Part shown: positions 38,361-48,650 of the stretch, in pieces | How the letters are laid out: each line of letters starts with the position of its first letter | How positions within the stretch are numbered: the stretch's first letter is position 1 | Assembly: GCA_035236585.1 (NCBI GenBank) | Contig: CP141139.1 | Coordinates: 51,963,217 to 52,027,216, forward strand | Direction of reading: 5' to 3' | From: Warburgia ugandensis | Lineage: Eukaryota > Streptophyta > Magnoliopsida > Canellales > Canellaceae | Length of the DNA stretch: 64,000 nt | Translations under genes and position numbers: made by a program | Notes under the pieces: generated by a model | Seen by the model: only the letters and a program-made list of their open reading frames with translations | Told to the model about the DNA's origin: nothing | The model's database searches: none

Positions 38361-40153
38361 TGTTGTTGTTTTTCGCAAGTGCACGAGCTATTATGGAATA
38401 GCTAATGCAAGTACGGGTCAATTTTACAATGAAATAAAATTTAATTATTTAAAAATTAAAATTAATTGATAAAAATTAACACGAAGAGAAATCAACTTTA
38501 GATGTTTTTAATCAATGAAATTACATAGGTCTAATCCACAGAAAACATAAATTTAACTAAAAAATTAAGAAAAATTTATTTCTTAGACTATTTATCTTCA
38601 ATTTCTACAGATCTAGTATCCTAAATCAGGATGATCCTTTATCAACAAGTTTCTAGGAAGATTCTTAAAATTCTGAGAGATCTAGATTATTACAAAATTT
38701 GAGATTTGATGGTTTAGATCTAATTTTATAGTCTCATATTAAACATCTTGGAATTTAAACGAGTGAGAAATTAAAGATCTCCTAAAATTAAAGCAAAACT
38801 GTTGATTCAGATAACCATGGATAGATTCTGGACTAATCAGAGAATAAGCAAAACATAGATAATAGGAACTGGATAAAGCAAAAGACAAAACCGAGATTCA
38901 AATAAGATTTTAATTTTTCCACTGAGGGAGTAAATGGAATTTTTATGGAACTTCGTAAAGAGGAAAAGAGAAGAAGATGGTTTAGTGGAGGGGATCCCCG
39001 GAGGAGATGAAGAAACCCATGGAGTTCTGGCAGAGATGATCTGGAGCGGTGGGAGCAGGACCCGCTGGAAAGATGGGCTCGCACATTGGCCGGCTGTGGA
39101 GATGGGCGTCGTCTGGGTTCTGGAAGTCATCTGGTGTGTGTAACACTGGAAAAGCTGGGCCGGTGATCTGCGTATCCGGTGAAGACGACAAGGGCATCGA
39201 CTGGTGCTGGATGGCAGACGTCGCCGGGCTGGCCTGTGGAAAAAAAACTGGATTGGGGAGAGGGAGACGACGTCCTGGTTTTCTGGGCATCGTCTGGTGG
39301 AAAGGCTGGAGCAGATGGGGCGTCGCACGCAGAGTGAAGCAGACGCCAGGGGTTGCTAGGCCTGCTGGATAGATGCGACTAGTATTGACGTCATCTGGTG
39401 GAAAGGCTGGAGAACAACGGGAAAACTGTGCTGGAAATAGGACGAACAGAGGGGAGCCCGAGGAGCACGACTTTGGTGAAGAGGTGCCGTGGAACTTGGT
39501 GGGTGGTGCTGAGAAGGACGCCTGGTGTGGTGAAGAACTGGGGCGTTTTGAGTTGTGGTGAGGAAGTGGAGCAGGTAAGGCGGTGCGTGAAAAAGGAAAC
39601 AGCAAGATGAAAAAAAAAAAAAAAACCTATGAATGGAATGCAAGGCAAGCAAAAAGAAATAGAGAGACATCAAGAGGGAAAAAAAAACTAGCCCTCTAAC
39701 ACACCCGCTCTTCTTATAGTTTTTAGTTTCCTATTAGGAAACTTTTTCTTCTTCCAAATTAAGGCTCTTCCTCTAATAAAAAACATTCAAATTCTGCTTT
39801 GCTAGAGATTTGGTCCATTCATTACTCTCTTGACTCATCTACCCCATTGAAATTCACTATGATCCATCCATGTCTCTTTTAGTTGATCTATATCGTAGAA
39901 TATCGATCTAAGCATTTCAACCCTCCTTTAGTTGATCTGCAAGGCCAAAGACTATATTAGAATTATATAAACCATACATTAAGCATCCACTTAGCTCAAT
40001 TGATTATCTGACCGTTAATTTTGACAATTTACGATTGGATTGTAAATTTAAGCTACATTTTATATTTTATCCAAAATTTATCAAATTAATGAGTTATATG
40101 GTCTAATTAAATGCTAAATTATGGGTCTTTTGGCTAAAATTAAACACTTAACA
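38361..40153 (-). mobile_element. solo LTR (1.8 kb) of the tRNA-Asp-primed family
   Basis: It starts TGTTGTTGTTTTTCGCAAGTGCACGAG and ends AAACACTTAACA on the plus strand, matching both ends of the LTRs at 43,869 and 54,207. It is flanked on both sides by ATTCC (38,356-38,360 and 40,154-40,158), with no primer site or polypurine tract beside it. It lacks the (GA)n tract of the other LTRs. Long proline/serine-rich frames inside it are not considered genes. Confidence 0.85.
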
Positions 40154-40158
40154 ATTCC

Positions 40159-42428
40159 TATGGATGACAGATAACTAAAAATTCACTACTATTTGGAAGA
40201 TTTGAAGTGGAATATGTGAACTCACCAATTCAAGTTCACTCTTTTCAATGATCCAAACAGTCTATCGTCATGCTAAGGTTGAGCCATAAACCAAAAGTTG
40301 AAGCCATCCAAGTGTTTAACATTTCCAATTTGCACCCTTCAAACAGATGGTTAGGAAATCTATACGCTAGGGTGCTTATGAAACAAAAAGTTGACAAATC
40401 AAAAGAGCTTAGAATCATCCATTAGCCGTTTCCATCAAGTAGTACTAAAAACTGGTTTGGATCTTGATATAGCAATTCCCTTTGTAAGCAAGTGGGATGC
40501 GGATTGGAGATCCACAAGACACACCTAATAGCAGTACGCTTATTATAGTGAACAAAAGACGGGGGTTTTAAAGTCATCATTCTAGTGTCTTTTGTCTAGG
40601 GTAGATGTGTTAAGCCCTAGTTACTAGTTTGGTCTTCAATGGTGTATGAGTTAGCTACATCTGTAGTTGCATATCCTTCTAATTAATATTTTAAGAGGAT
40701 GAATACTTAACAAGGTGCATTGAACTAACTGCACTCAAGAAAATAAACTTTAGGAGGCTTAGTGGTCCAACAAGTGACTAGGTCCTGGGTCCTTAACTAG
40801 GCCTCTCCGATAAAAGAGAAGATTACAGTAAAGTAAATGTGATACAAGTGAGGATCAAGGTGGGTGATATGACATGTCGCGTTAAGTTACTACTAAGGGC
40901 CTACTAATCATATTGAAAGGAATAATGCATTTATGGTGGTACAAATTTTAAATAATAAGGATAAACATTAGTTAGCTTAGTGGTCAATCCCACTAAGACT
41001 CTATGATAAATTAGTTAATTAACACTTAGGTTATGTTACTTTAACCTAGCCAAGCATTTAAAGAAAGAGAGAAGAAGTAAATTTTCTAACTAAAGCCAAT
41101 GACAAGAAAAGTAAAAAGAACTAACCGTTAGACTAAACTTCTTAATTAAGAGAGTAAAAAGTAAACCTAAGTAACAAAAAGATATTTAAACATGACGAAC
41201 ATATTAGATCTACATATAGAAATTAAGATGTGGTGAAACTTTCCATTACTTTACATCTATATTCCTTCTTTTGGATTTCACTGTAGGGCCCACATATTGT
41301 GTAACTCAACAAGAGCTTGTACACTTCTCTCAACCTATAATATACTAAAGTTACCACCAAGCTATTCCCATCTCCATAACCCAATATGTCATAGCCCAAA
41401 AGTCAAATCTTATCCAAGGATCCTTAAGAATGAAGTATTAGGGTAGCCAATAGAAGGGCTACCTAATACCTTTCCTAAAAGATCAACAGCCATTAAAAGA
41501 AGTAAAGATAAGATATGGAATGGAAGTACAAAACAAGTTGTTGCATCTCATTGCTAGAAACTCTTAAGAAAGAGGATAGCTCTTAAGGAGAGAGACAAAG
41601 AGGAGATTAGAGGTCACTTATCCTTAAGTCAGGGCAGCTATAGAAGAGACTTCCTACCTTAAGAATGAAATTGAACAAAAGGAAACTAACATGGTGACAG
41701 TGGCCCTTAGCTTAGGACCCACCAAATTTCAGCCTTAGGAGATGGAGTAAGGAAATAGATCATTTATCATGGAAGGAGTTCTACTCTTCAATATGATGCC
41801 CTTAGATAGGAAGTGGAGTGCCTTTATGGTAAGGTTTGTTATTTCTCTCAACCATTATCGTTGGCTGGGAAAGACTCCTTGCCGCCATGCAATGGTACAA
41901 GGTATCTTTCCTTTTCCTTTAATTCAAATCCCATAAAAATATCAAAAAAAAAAAAAAAAAGAACTAAGGAGAAGCATGGACGAGTGAAGCATGCATGTGA
42001 CTAAGATAGTTTGTGAGTGTATGTTTTATGTGTGTGAAAGTGAAGTGAGATGATAGGATGGTGAGAGATGAGAGTGCATGGAAAGATGACAGGTGAAGAC
42101 GTGTGGAAACTAAAGGGCAGTGAAGATGAGAGATGGAAGAGTGTGTGGAACCTAAGCATGCTAATAGGTGTTCATGCTTTTATAAATCATGAAAAATAAT
42201 CTAAAGTATGATGTGTGCAACTATGATAAGAGTCCTAGGATGGAAGTCTAAGATGGACTAAAGCATTAAATACTCTAAGATGCATGCAAGTAGAAAAGTA
42301 AGAACTAAGCATGTGAATTCGAGAACTATCATGTGTATAATCTACGAGGTGCTAAGAAGTGTGCATAGAATATAAACATGAACTAATGAATGCAAAATAG
42401 AAGTGTGAATAGGAAATTACCTAGTAGA
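40159..42428. other. unassigned repetitive DNA
   Basis: AT-rich with no protein domain. Positions about 40,680-41,010 match 48,000-48,300 in inverted orientation. The junction with the truncated LTR element on the right is not sharp. Confidence 0.5.
40680..41010 (+). repeat. left arm of a diverged inverted repeat (partner 48,000-48,300)
   Basis: Shared blocks include TTTTAAGAGGATG, CACTCAAGAAAATAAACTT, AGGAGGCTTAGT and GGGTCCTTAAC. GCCTACTAATCAT and TTGAAAGGAA also match. They read forward here and reverse-complemented near 48 kb. The family is unknown. Confidence 0.65.
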
Positions 42429-43868
42429 TTACACATGAAATAGCGGTGGAGGATCATCAGCATTAAAGAGAGGATTGCTTGTCCATGAGGAAACATCATA
42501 ATTATCAAAGATGAAAGGTGGTTCATCATCATTAAAGAGTAGATTGTTTCTCTATGGGGACATATCTTCTCTATTAATGCTAGGGTGTAAATTACCCTTT
42601 TGATTAGTGTTTAAATTATTCATTAGGTGCAACTGATCATGTTTTCTCTTTTCTTTTCTTTTCTTTTCCTTTCTTTTTTCTCTATTTTCTTTTCTTTTTC
42701 TTTTTCTTTTATTTTTTATTTTGTTTTTTAAAGACTATCCTAAATGATGCAACCTAAATGCCTAGAATGATACACAATCAAAGACACAATCAAGCAATCC
42801 CCTAAAGCTAACAAGCATAAATATTTTGATTTTCTTGATTTTCTGTGGGGACAACTCTTTTAATTAGCCTGAGCCAACGCTCCTACTCTCTTTAGGAGTT
42901 GACTACTGCTTACCAGTTAGGTTCTAATCAAAGCGATTAATACAACCCTCGTGTAAGGAGGCATTTAGACCTCAACAAACGTCGACAGGAGGTAGGGGAA
43001 GAGCGAGGCTCTATTAGACAACCCCCAATAACCACAGTGATCAAAAGCCACTAGAGTGACAATAAATCGTGTCCTATTAAGAGAGTCCTACGATCATGTG
43101 CTGACCTTATAGGTCTCTTTTAATTGATTTTAATTTAAAGTGAATGGTGGGGTTGCGCGCTTGAGGTGATTATCCTAGGTGGGCCAATGAGTGGTGATGA
43201 AATCCACCCTTAATCTTGTGGGGTAGGGTGCCCTTACTAATTAATTTTCACACACCATGGCAATTCGATCAACATATAATTCATCTTAAAGCGTTAAACG
43301 TGTCCTAAAATGCAATTGAAGGCAATAAACTAATGCAAAACCCTAAGATGCAACAATTATAACAGATGCTTTCTATATGCAATTAACTACCAAACAATGC
43401 AAATTATTCTTAATGCAAACCCTAATTTAGAAAATAAATGAGTGAGAAGACTTACAGTGAGGTTTTTGATGAAGATCAAGTGTGGGCCACCTTGTCCCAC
43501 ACTTGCCCTGTATTATTATAACCCTTTAAAAATTGAAATTAAAAATGCAAATTACAAGGGGCCTCACTACAAGATTCACTCAAAAATAAAATTCCTAATC
43601 TAGGAAAGCAAGAAAAATCTATCTAATTGATGAAGCTCTTCTCCAATTTCCTAAAAAAGAAAAATAATAATTAGTACTAAATTCAGGAAATAAAGTGGTT
43701 ATACACTAAAAATGCCTAAAAATGCACCTAAGAGTGCCTAAAATGCAATTCCTAATTTTTTTATTTTTCTGATTTTTTCTATTTACTTTTTATTTTATTT
43801 GTTTTTTAATTTTTAATTAAATTTTATAAAAACTCCATTGCAAGTCCTTGGCAACGGCGCCAAAAACT
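42429..43868 (-). mobile_element. partial internal region of LTR element 1
   Basis: From 43,868 leftward to about 42,640 it is homologous to the internal region of the complete element at 59,437-58,200, ending in a long pyrimidine tract (42,640-42,732). Beyond it a minus-strand frame (42,623-42,429) reads MNNLNTNQKG, a stop, then NNLLFNDDEPPFIFDNYD and NPLFNADDPPPLF. It is coding-like but different from the ORF of element 2. No left LTR was found, so the element appears truncated. Confidence 0.6.
43850..43862 (-). promoter_or_regulatory. primer-binding site, tRNA-Asp type
   Basis: The minus strand reads TGGCGCCGTTGCC, complementary to the 3' end of plant tRNA-Asp. It is six bases inside the LTR edge. 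This site is typical of Athila/Tat-type Ty3/gypsy elements. Confidence 0.78.
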
Positions 43869-44618
43869 TGTTGATTGTTTAACCGCAAGTGCACGGGCTA
43901 TTGTAGTGTAGCTTATGCAAGTACAGGTCGATCCCACGAGGACTTGATTTAAAATGGAGTTTTCAATAAAATTCAATTAATAAAAGAATAAAAACAAAGA
44001 CTATACTAAAAATAAACTAAAATCTAAATTTATTTAATTTCTGCAGTTTGCACAATTATTTATTCAAAAGACAACAAAAAATAAAACTAAAAGGCGTCCT
44101 GAATAAGCTTGTCCTTGGATTGCACTGTCCCTAAATAGTCAAAATGTGAATAAAACAAAATCGGGACATAGATGTAATTAAAGTGAGGACATAGTTGGAA
44201 TTACATCGGGGACATGGATGGAATTCTTTTGGGGACATTGATGGAATTTCCTCTGGGGCAGAAGAGGAATTAAACTAGGGACATGTTTGTAATTCCTGAG
44301 ATCTGCCAGGGGCAGACTTGTAACTTTCTGGATTTCTGGTTTTTAACCCAAAAAACCAGGTGAAAACGATGAAAACCGATGAAGGTTGGAAGAAGGAAGA
44401 AGGGGGAGAAGGAGGGAGAGGAAAGGAATCAGGACGCGGGAGTGGAAACCCGACTTGGGTTTCCTCCCTTGGACCATTCGGTGATGCAGAGAAAGACCAC
44501 CAAAGAAGAGAAGTGAGAGGGAGAGAGACAGAGAAGGGTGGAAAGGGGATGATGCTCACCAACCCAGGTGTGTCACACACCTATCGTCGACTGGTCCAAC
44601 CGAAGAGGAAGAGGGAAA

Positions 44619-44709
<91 letters not shown>

Positions 44710-45679
44710 GGTGAGGGTGGTACTATTGCTGTGATGAACCGGTCGAACAAATAGAAGGGGTGCCAGTGAAGGAAGAAAGCAGACAAAGAGAGAGAGAGAT
44801 AGTGGCTTATTTGGGCAAGAGAGAGAGAGAGAGAGAGAGAGAGCAGAGAGGGATAGCAGAGAGAGAGAGAGCAGAGAGAGAGAGATTGGGAGTGAGAGGA
44901 GATGAGAAACGATAGAGAGAGAGGGAAGATACTGCCAGGCAGGCCTTCTAGGTGTGTCATGCACCTATGGCCGACCAAGAGAAGAGTTGAAGAGAGAAGG
45001 ATGAGAAGAGGAGAGGTAAGGGTGATAGGGAACGGACAGGATGAAGGGTGAGAGAAGAAAAGAAAAAGAGAAGTGGAGAAGAAGAAAGAGGAAGGAGGGG
45101 GAAGGATGAGTGGAGAACCAGCCCAGCCTCCCTACAGGAGGGGAAAAAACGTCCTTGGGGAGTGGAGAAGGGGAGTATAAGAAGGGGGAGAGAGAAACGT
45201 GAAAGAGAGGGAGAAAAAGAGATAGAAGAGAAAGAGATAAGAGAGGAAATGGATAAGAGATAAGAGAGATAAGAAAGAGGGAAAAAAAAGATAAGAGAGA
45301 GAATGGGGTCCACTAGAATTCTAGACTTGCTAAAACTCTACAAGTCTTCAACTTTGTCCTCTACTAGGACTCTTCAAATTCCACATAATTTCCTTGAAAC
45401 TTCATCCTCTTCATCTGATATCTTTGATTCGATCTGGAGCATCCACGCCTGAGTCAATTAATCTGCAATGCACAGGACTCAATTAGAATCATCTGAACCA
45501 TTCATTATTCATCTAATTAGCTTTGATGATCATCTGATTGTTAATTTTACAATTTAACAGTTAGATAGCCAATTAAAGCTAAAATGAAATATTTTGTGTA
45601 AAATCTTGAAATTAATGACCTAGATGCTCTAATTGAACACTAAATTAGGGGTATTTTGTCCAAAATTGAACACTTAACA
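43869..45679 (-). repeat. 5' LTR of element 1
   Basis: 1,811 bp. On the plus strand it starts TGTTGATTGTTTAACCGC and ends GAACACTTAACA. The primer site lies immediately to its left, so the element is minus-oriented. It contains a (GA)n tract at 44,622-44,706. It is homologous to the LTRs at 54,207-56,204 and 59,438-60,480. Confidence 0.82.
44622..44706. repeat. (AG)n microsatellite, about 85 bp, inside the LTR
   Basis: Uninterrupted AG dinucleotides, followed by further shorter AG runs to about 44,885. Long poly-Ser-Leu and Arg-Glu frames here are artefacts of the repeat. Confidence 0.97.
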
Positions 45680-45684
45680 CAACC

Positions 45685-46076
45685 TGACCTTAGTATTTTT
45701 TTGCCTTGACCTAGGCAGCAACCATACATCTTTGCAAGAAGTGAAAGCTATGATTGAATGAATGGTTGAATTATAGACACCAAAACTAAGGTTATTATCA
45801 AGAAAGTACTGGAAGATATGGTTGAAGCATGTAGAAGAGGTAGTTGAATCCACCTATGGTCTCAACATTGGGAGTGCTTCTTGAGAAGAAAACATAAAGT
45901 TTTACATGCATCTAATCAATCCCATGAGAATCAATCCACTCTGGATGGCGAAATAGAGAGTCTATATTCATTTTGTAAAGTGATTGTGCCATTATCTAAC
46001 ACAATATAGGCATCTATAGGCACCCATGTTTTTGTCACATTTTTTACTGTTCTCCTTAAAGAAATACAAGGAAAAT
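45685..46076. other. unassigned DNA
   Basis: AT-rich sequence between two LTRs. Nothing was recognised. Confidence 0.5.
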
Positions 46077-46441
46077 TGTCACAGCCCCGTCGGGCCCCCA
46101 GCAATGATATTGTCCCATGCGCACACACACGGGTTTTGGTCCTTCCCCCGCGTCCAGGGGAAAACACGTCATTGCTGTGAAGGGAGAGAACCCCCCTTAT
46201 AACCCAGGCCCATCACCCCCCCTAGCCGATGTGGGACTAACTCTCCTGCGTCCTGCCCTCAGACCATCTTGGGTCCCCTCACAAGGCCAACCCTCAGGCC
46301 ATCTTGGCACGGTAGCCATCTCCCGCCTACGGGACACACGCCCCCGTGTGTCACCACACGAGCGACGGTGCGGCTAGCCATCCACCCTCGGGGTCGGGGT
46401 TATATTGTTACTGTGGACCCCACGGTGGGTGGGGTGTGTCA
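46077..46441. mobile_element. GC-rich solo LTR-like element, 365 bp
   Basis: It begins TGTCACAGCCCCG and ends GTGTGTCA, bordered by AAAAT at 46,072-46,076 and 46,442-46,446. TG...CA ends with a 5-bp direct repeat fit a solo LTR. It includes CCGATGTGGGACT, a motif frequent in plant LTRs. It is strikingly GC-rich against its surroundings. Orientation and family are unknown. Confidence 0.75.
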
Positions 46442-46446
46442 AAAAT

Positions 46447-48364
46447 ACTCCACTAAATCTCCTCAAAGTTGAAATTTTGATGGTCTAATGTACCCTTATA
46501 AGCATTGGGTCAAGCTCCTTAAGTAGTATAGAATTTTGACTCTAGAATAGAACAAAGTATCATCAAGGAAGGATTGGGCCCCCTAGGCCATGTAGCATCC
46601 ACATTAGCAATAAGGAAGTATATTTTATCACTTGGACCATAGTTGGATGCAACTTTCCATTAGAATGTGACAAGTGTCCACCCTTAAGACTTGGCCAAGG
46701 GTTGGTCACATGTCACACATGACTTTTTCACTTGGCTTAAAGAGTTGATGTTGGCACCCTAGCAACAAGAATAAAATGCTGGGAATAGAAAAAACTCCTA
46801 GTAATTATTGGAATAAGTGACATCAACATATTTACATCAACCAGAAGGGGGTAAAATGACTACATTGTCTTTATCCCACCTTACTTACCAGCTCAATAGA
46901 ACAAGTGTTCCACACCAGCAAAGAATGCCACATCACCATTTCGTCATGAAGGGCTTCAACTATAAATAGGAAGCTCTCTTGAGGGAGACAATAGCTTATT
47001 CATGAAAAATAGAGACTTAAAAAAAGAAGAAGAAGAAAACTAAGAAACCTCGAGGGGAGTGACTTGGTGGCTTTTTACCATTATACCCCTAGGGAGCCTC
47101 CACCCACTTCTCTCTTCTCTCTTCAACCTAAGGGCAAAATGTCCTTTTAAAGATTGTTTCCACACTCTCATAGCCACAAACACTTAGAAAGAGCTGCCAA
47201 ATCCCAAAGAAAGCTCTCCTTTCATTTTTGGTTATATCTCAATCTATGTATTTTATGTAATAGTATGCTATACCACTTTAGCATGTAATATGAGAGTTGC
47301 TCATAACCCATTGTGACTAAGTGATCAATATTCAAGTTTTGTTTCTACTAAGTGAAATACTCATGTTTCAAAGTAATTTGAACATTTCTCCATCAGTTTT
47401 TCATTGCTTTTCACTTATCCATGAAACTGTAGGAGAGAGTTGGAGCAAAGATTTAGCCTTTAGGACTCTGGCCTAGTAGGTCGCATGCAAATCTGTGTCC
47501 TAAGACATGGAGCAAAACAAATTACAAATAATGGTAGTTATGTTTGGAGATGAGTAACAGAACTTAGTACCAGTAATAGCAATTTTTCCCTATGATGGAT
47601 AACAAATAGAATACCACTAATGGTCGTAAGTCAAGGGTCGGAATTCTTTTCCTAATGTTCCCAAAGTTGTATATTTTATGCTTAGTTTTCTTTGTGCTTC
47701 TTTATACACTATCATAAAAGGGGTACAAAGGTATTCAATTCTAGTTCATTTTTCATTATTGGCTCTACCTATAAATTAAAAGAATCCATCTCTAAGACTT
47801 CGCTAATTTGCCATCAACATGCTACAAGATGAGTAGAGACCACTTCCATGAGCCAAGTAGATGCAACATTTCTAAGTTTCTTCCCACTTTGTAATCGAGG
47901 TAGAACCCTAATCTCTAAAGGTATCATGGACCACTAAGTGTCTTGTTTACTTTTCTGAATTTTTTTCTCTCCAGGGTTAGCCTAGTTAAAGACTGAATAC
48001 CAAACAGTACTGTGGACCATTAAGCCAACTCGATGCTTATCTTTCTTATTTAAATCCCAATACAAGCATCATATGCAGTGTTCCTTTCAAGATGATTAGT
48101 AGGCCTTGGTGATAACATAACTGCACATACTATACTAGCCACCTAAATCCTCACTTAACATCACCTTAACTTTTCTTTAGGGAAGCCTGGTTAAGGACCC
48201 ACTGCATCGTGGCTTGACAGACTACTAAGCCTCCTGAAGTTTATTTTCTTGAGTGTGATCAGTTCAAAGCCCCTAGTTAAGGACACATCCTCTTAAAACA
48301 TTAAGAAACAGTTTGACAAAATTGACATGTAGTCCAATACATAAAAATAGCAAGTGATAATATT
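46447..48364. other. unassigned repeat-like DNA
   Basis: A TATA-like CTATAAATAGG at about 46,970 followed by transcript-like sequence could be an LTR promoter, but no paired end was found. The right part contains the inverted-repeat arm at 48,000-48,300. Confidence 0.4.
48000..48300 (-). repeat. right arm of a diverged inverted repeat (partner 40,680-41,010)
   Basis: The reverse complement matches the left arm over about 300 bp with many substitutions. Element 1 and the 365-bp solo LTR lie between the arms. Confidence 0.65.
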
Positions 48365-48650
48365 ATTCAAATGATGATGGACTTAATCGCTGGGTTGAAA
48401 GTTTCTCCGTAATTGACTCCTTTTTTATTACATTCTTTGGCAGCAATACTGGCCTTGAACTGTTCGATTGACCCATCAGATCTTTGTGTTTATAGACCCA
48501 CTTATTATCAATAATCTTCATCCAGCGTTGGTACATCAGTAAGATCCATATGTCATTCTTGATCAGGGCATTGATCTCGTCCCCTATAGCGTTGCCCCTC
48601 TTATGGTATTTCTCGTCCACTATCCTAACGTTAGCAAGAAGTAGCAATTT
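48365..48650 (-). pseudogene. copia reverse transcriptase fragment
   Basis: The minus strand reads GDEINALIKNDIWILLM, then NKWVYKHKD. This is the start of copia RT (DEI-AL-KN-TW, KWVYK). It breaks into other frames after about 60 residues. No LTR was found. Confidence 0.75.

Noticed and set aside
38982..39605. Minus-strand 207-codon proline/serine-rich open frame
   Set aside because: It lies wholly within the solo LTR, overlaps several other open frames on both strands and has low-complexity composition. It is a GC-rich LTR artefact, not a gene.
44360..44978. Long Arg-Glu and Ser-Leu repeat open frames
   Set aside because: Produced by the (GA)n microsatellite and GA-rich LTR sequence. The same applies to frames at 55,385-55,922, 59,823-60,179 and 61,097-61,679.
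46960..47500. TATA-like CTATAAATAGG with transcript-like sequence, possible LTR promoter or gene start
   Set aside because: No paired LTR, no target duplication and no downstream coding frame were found.
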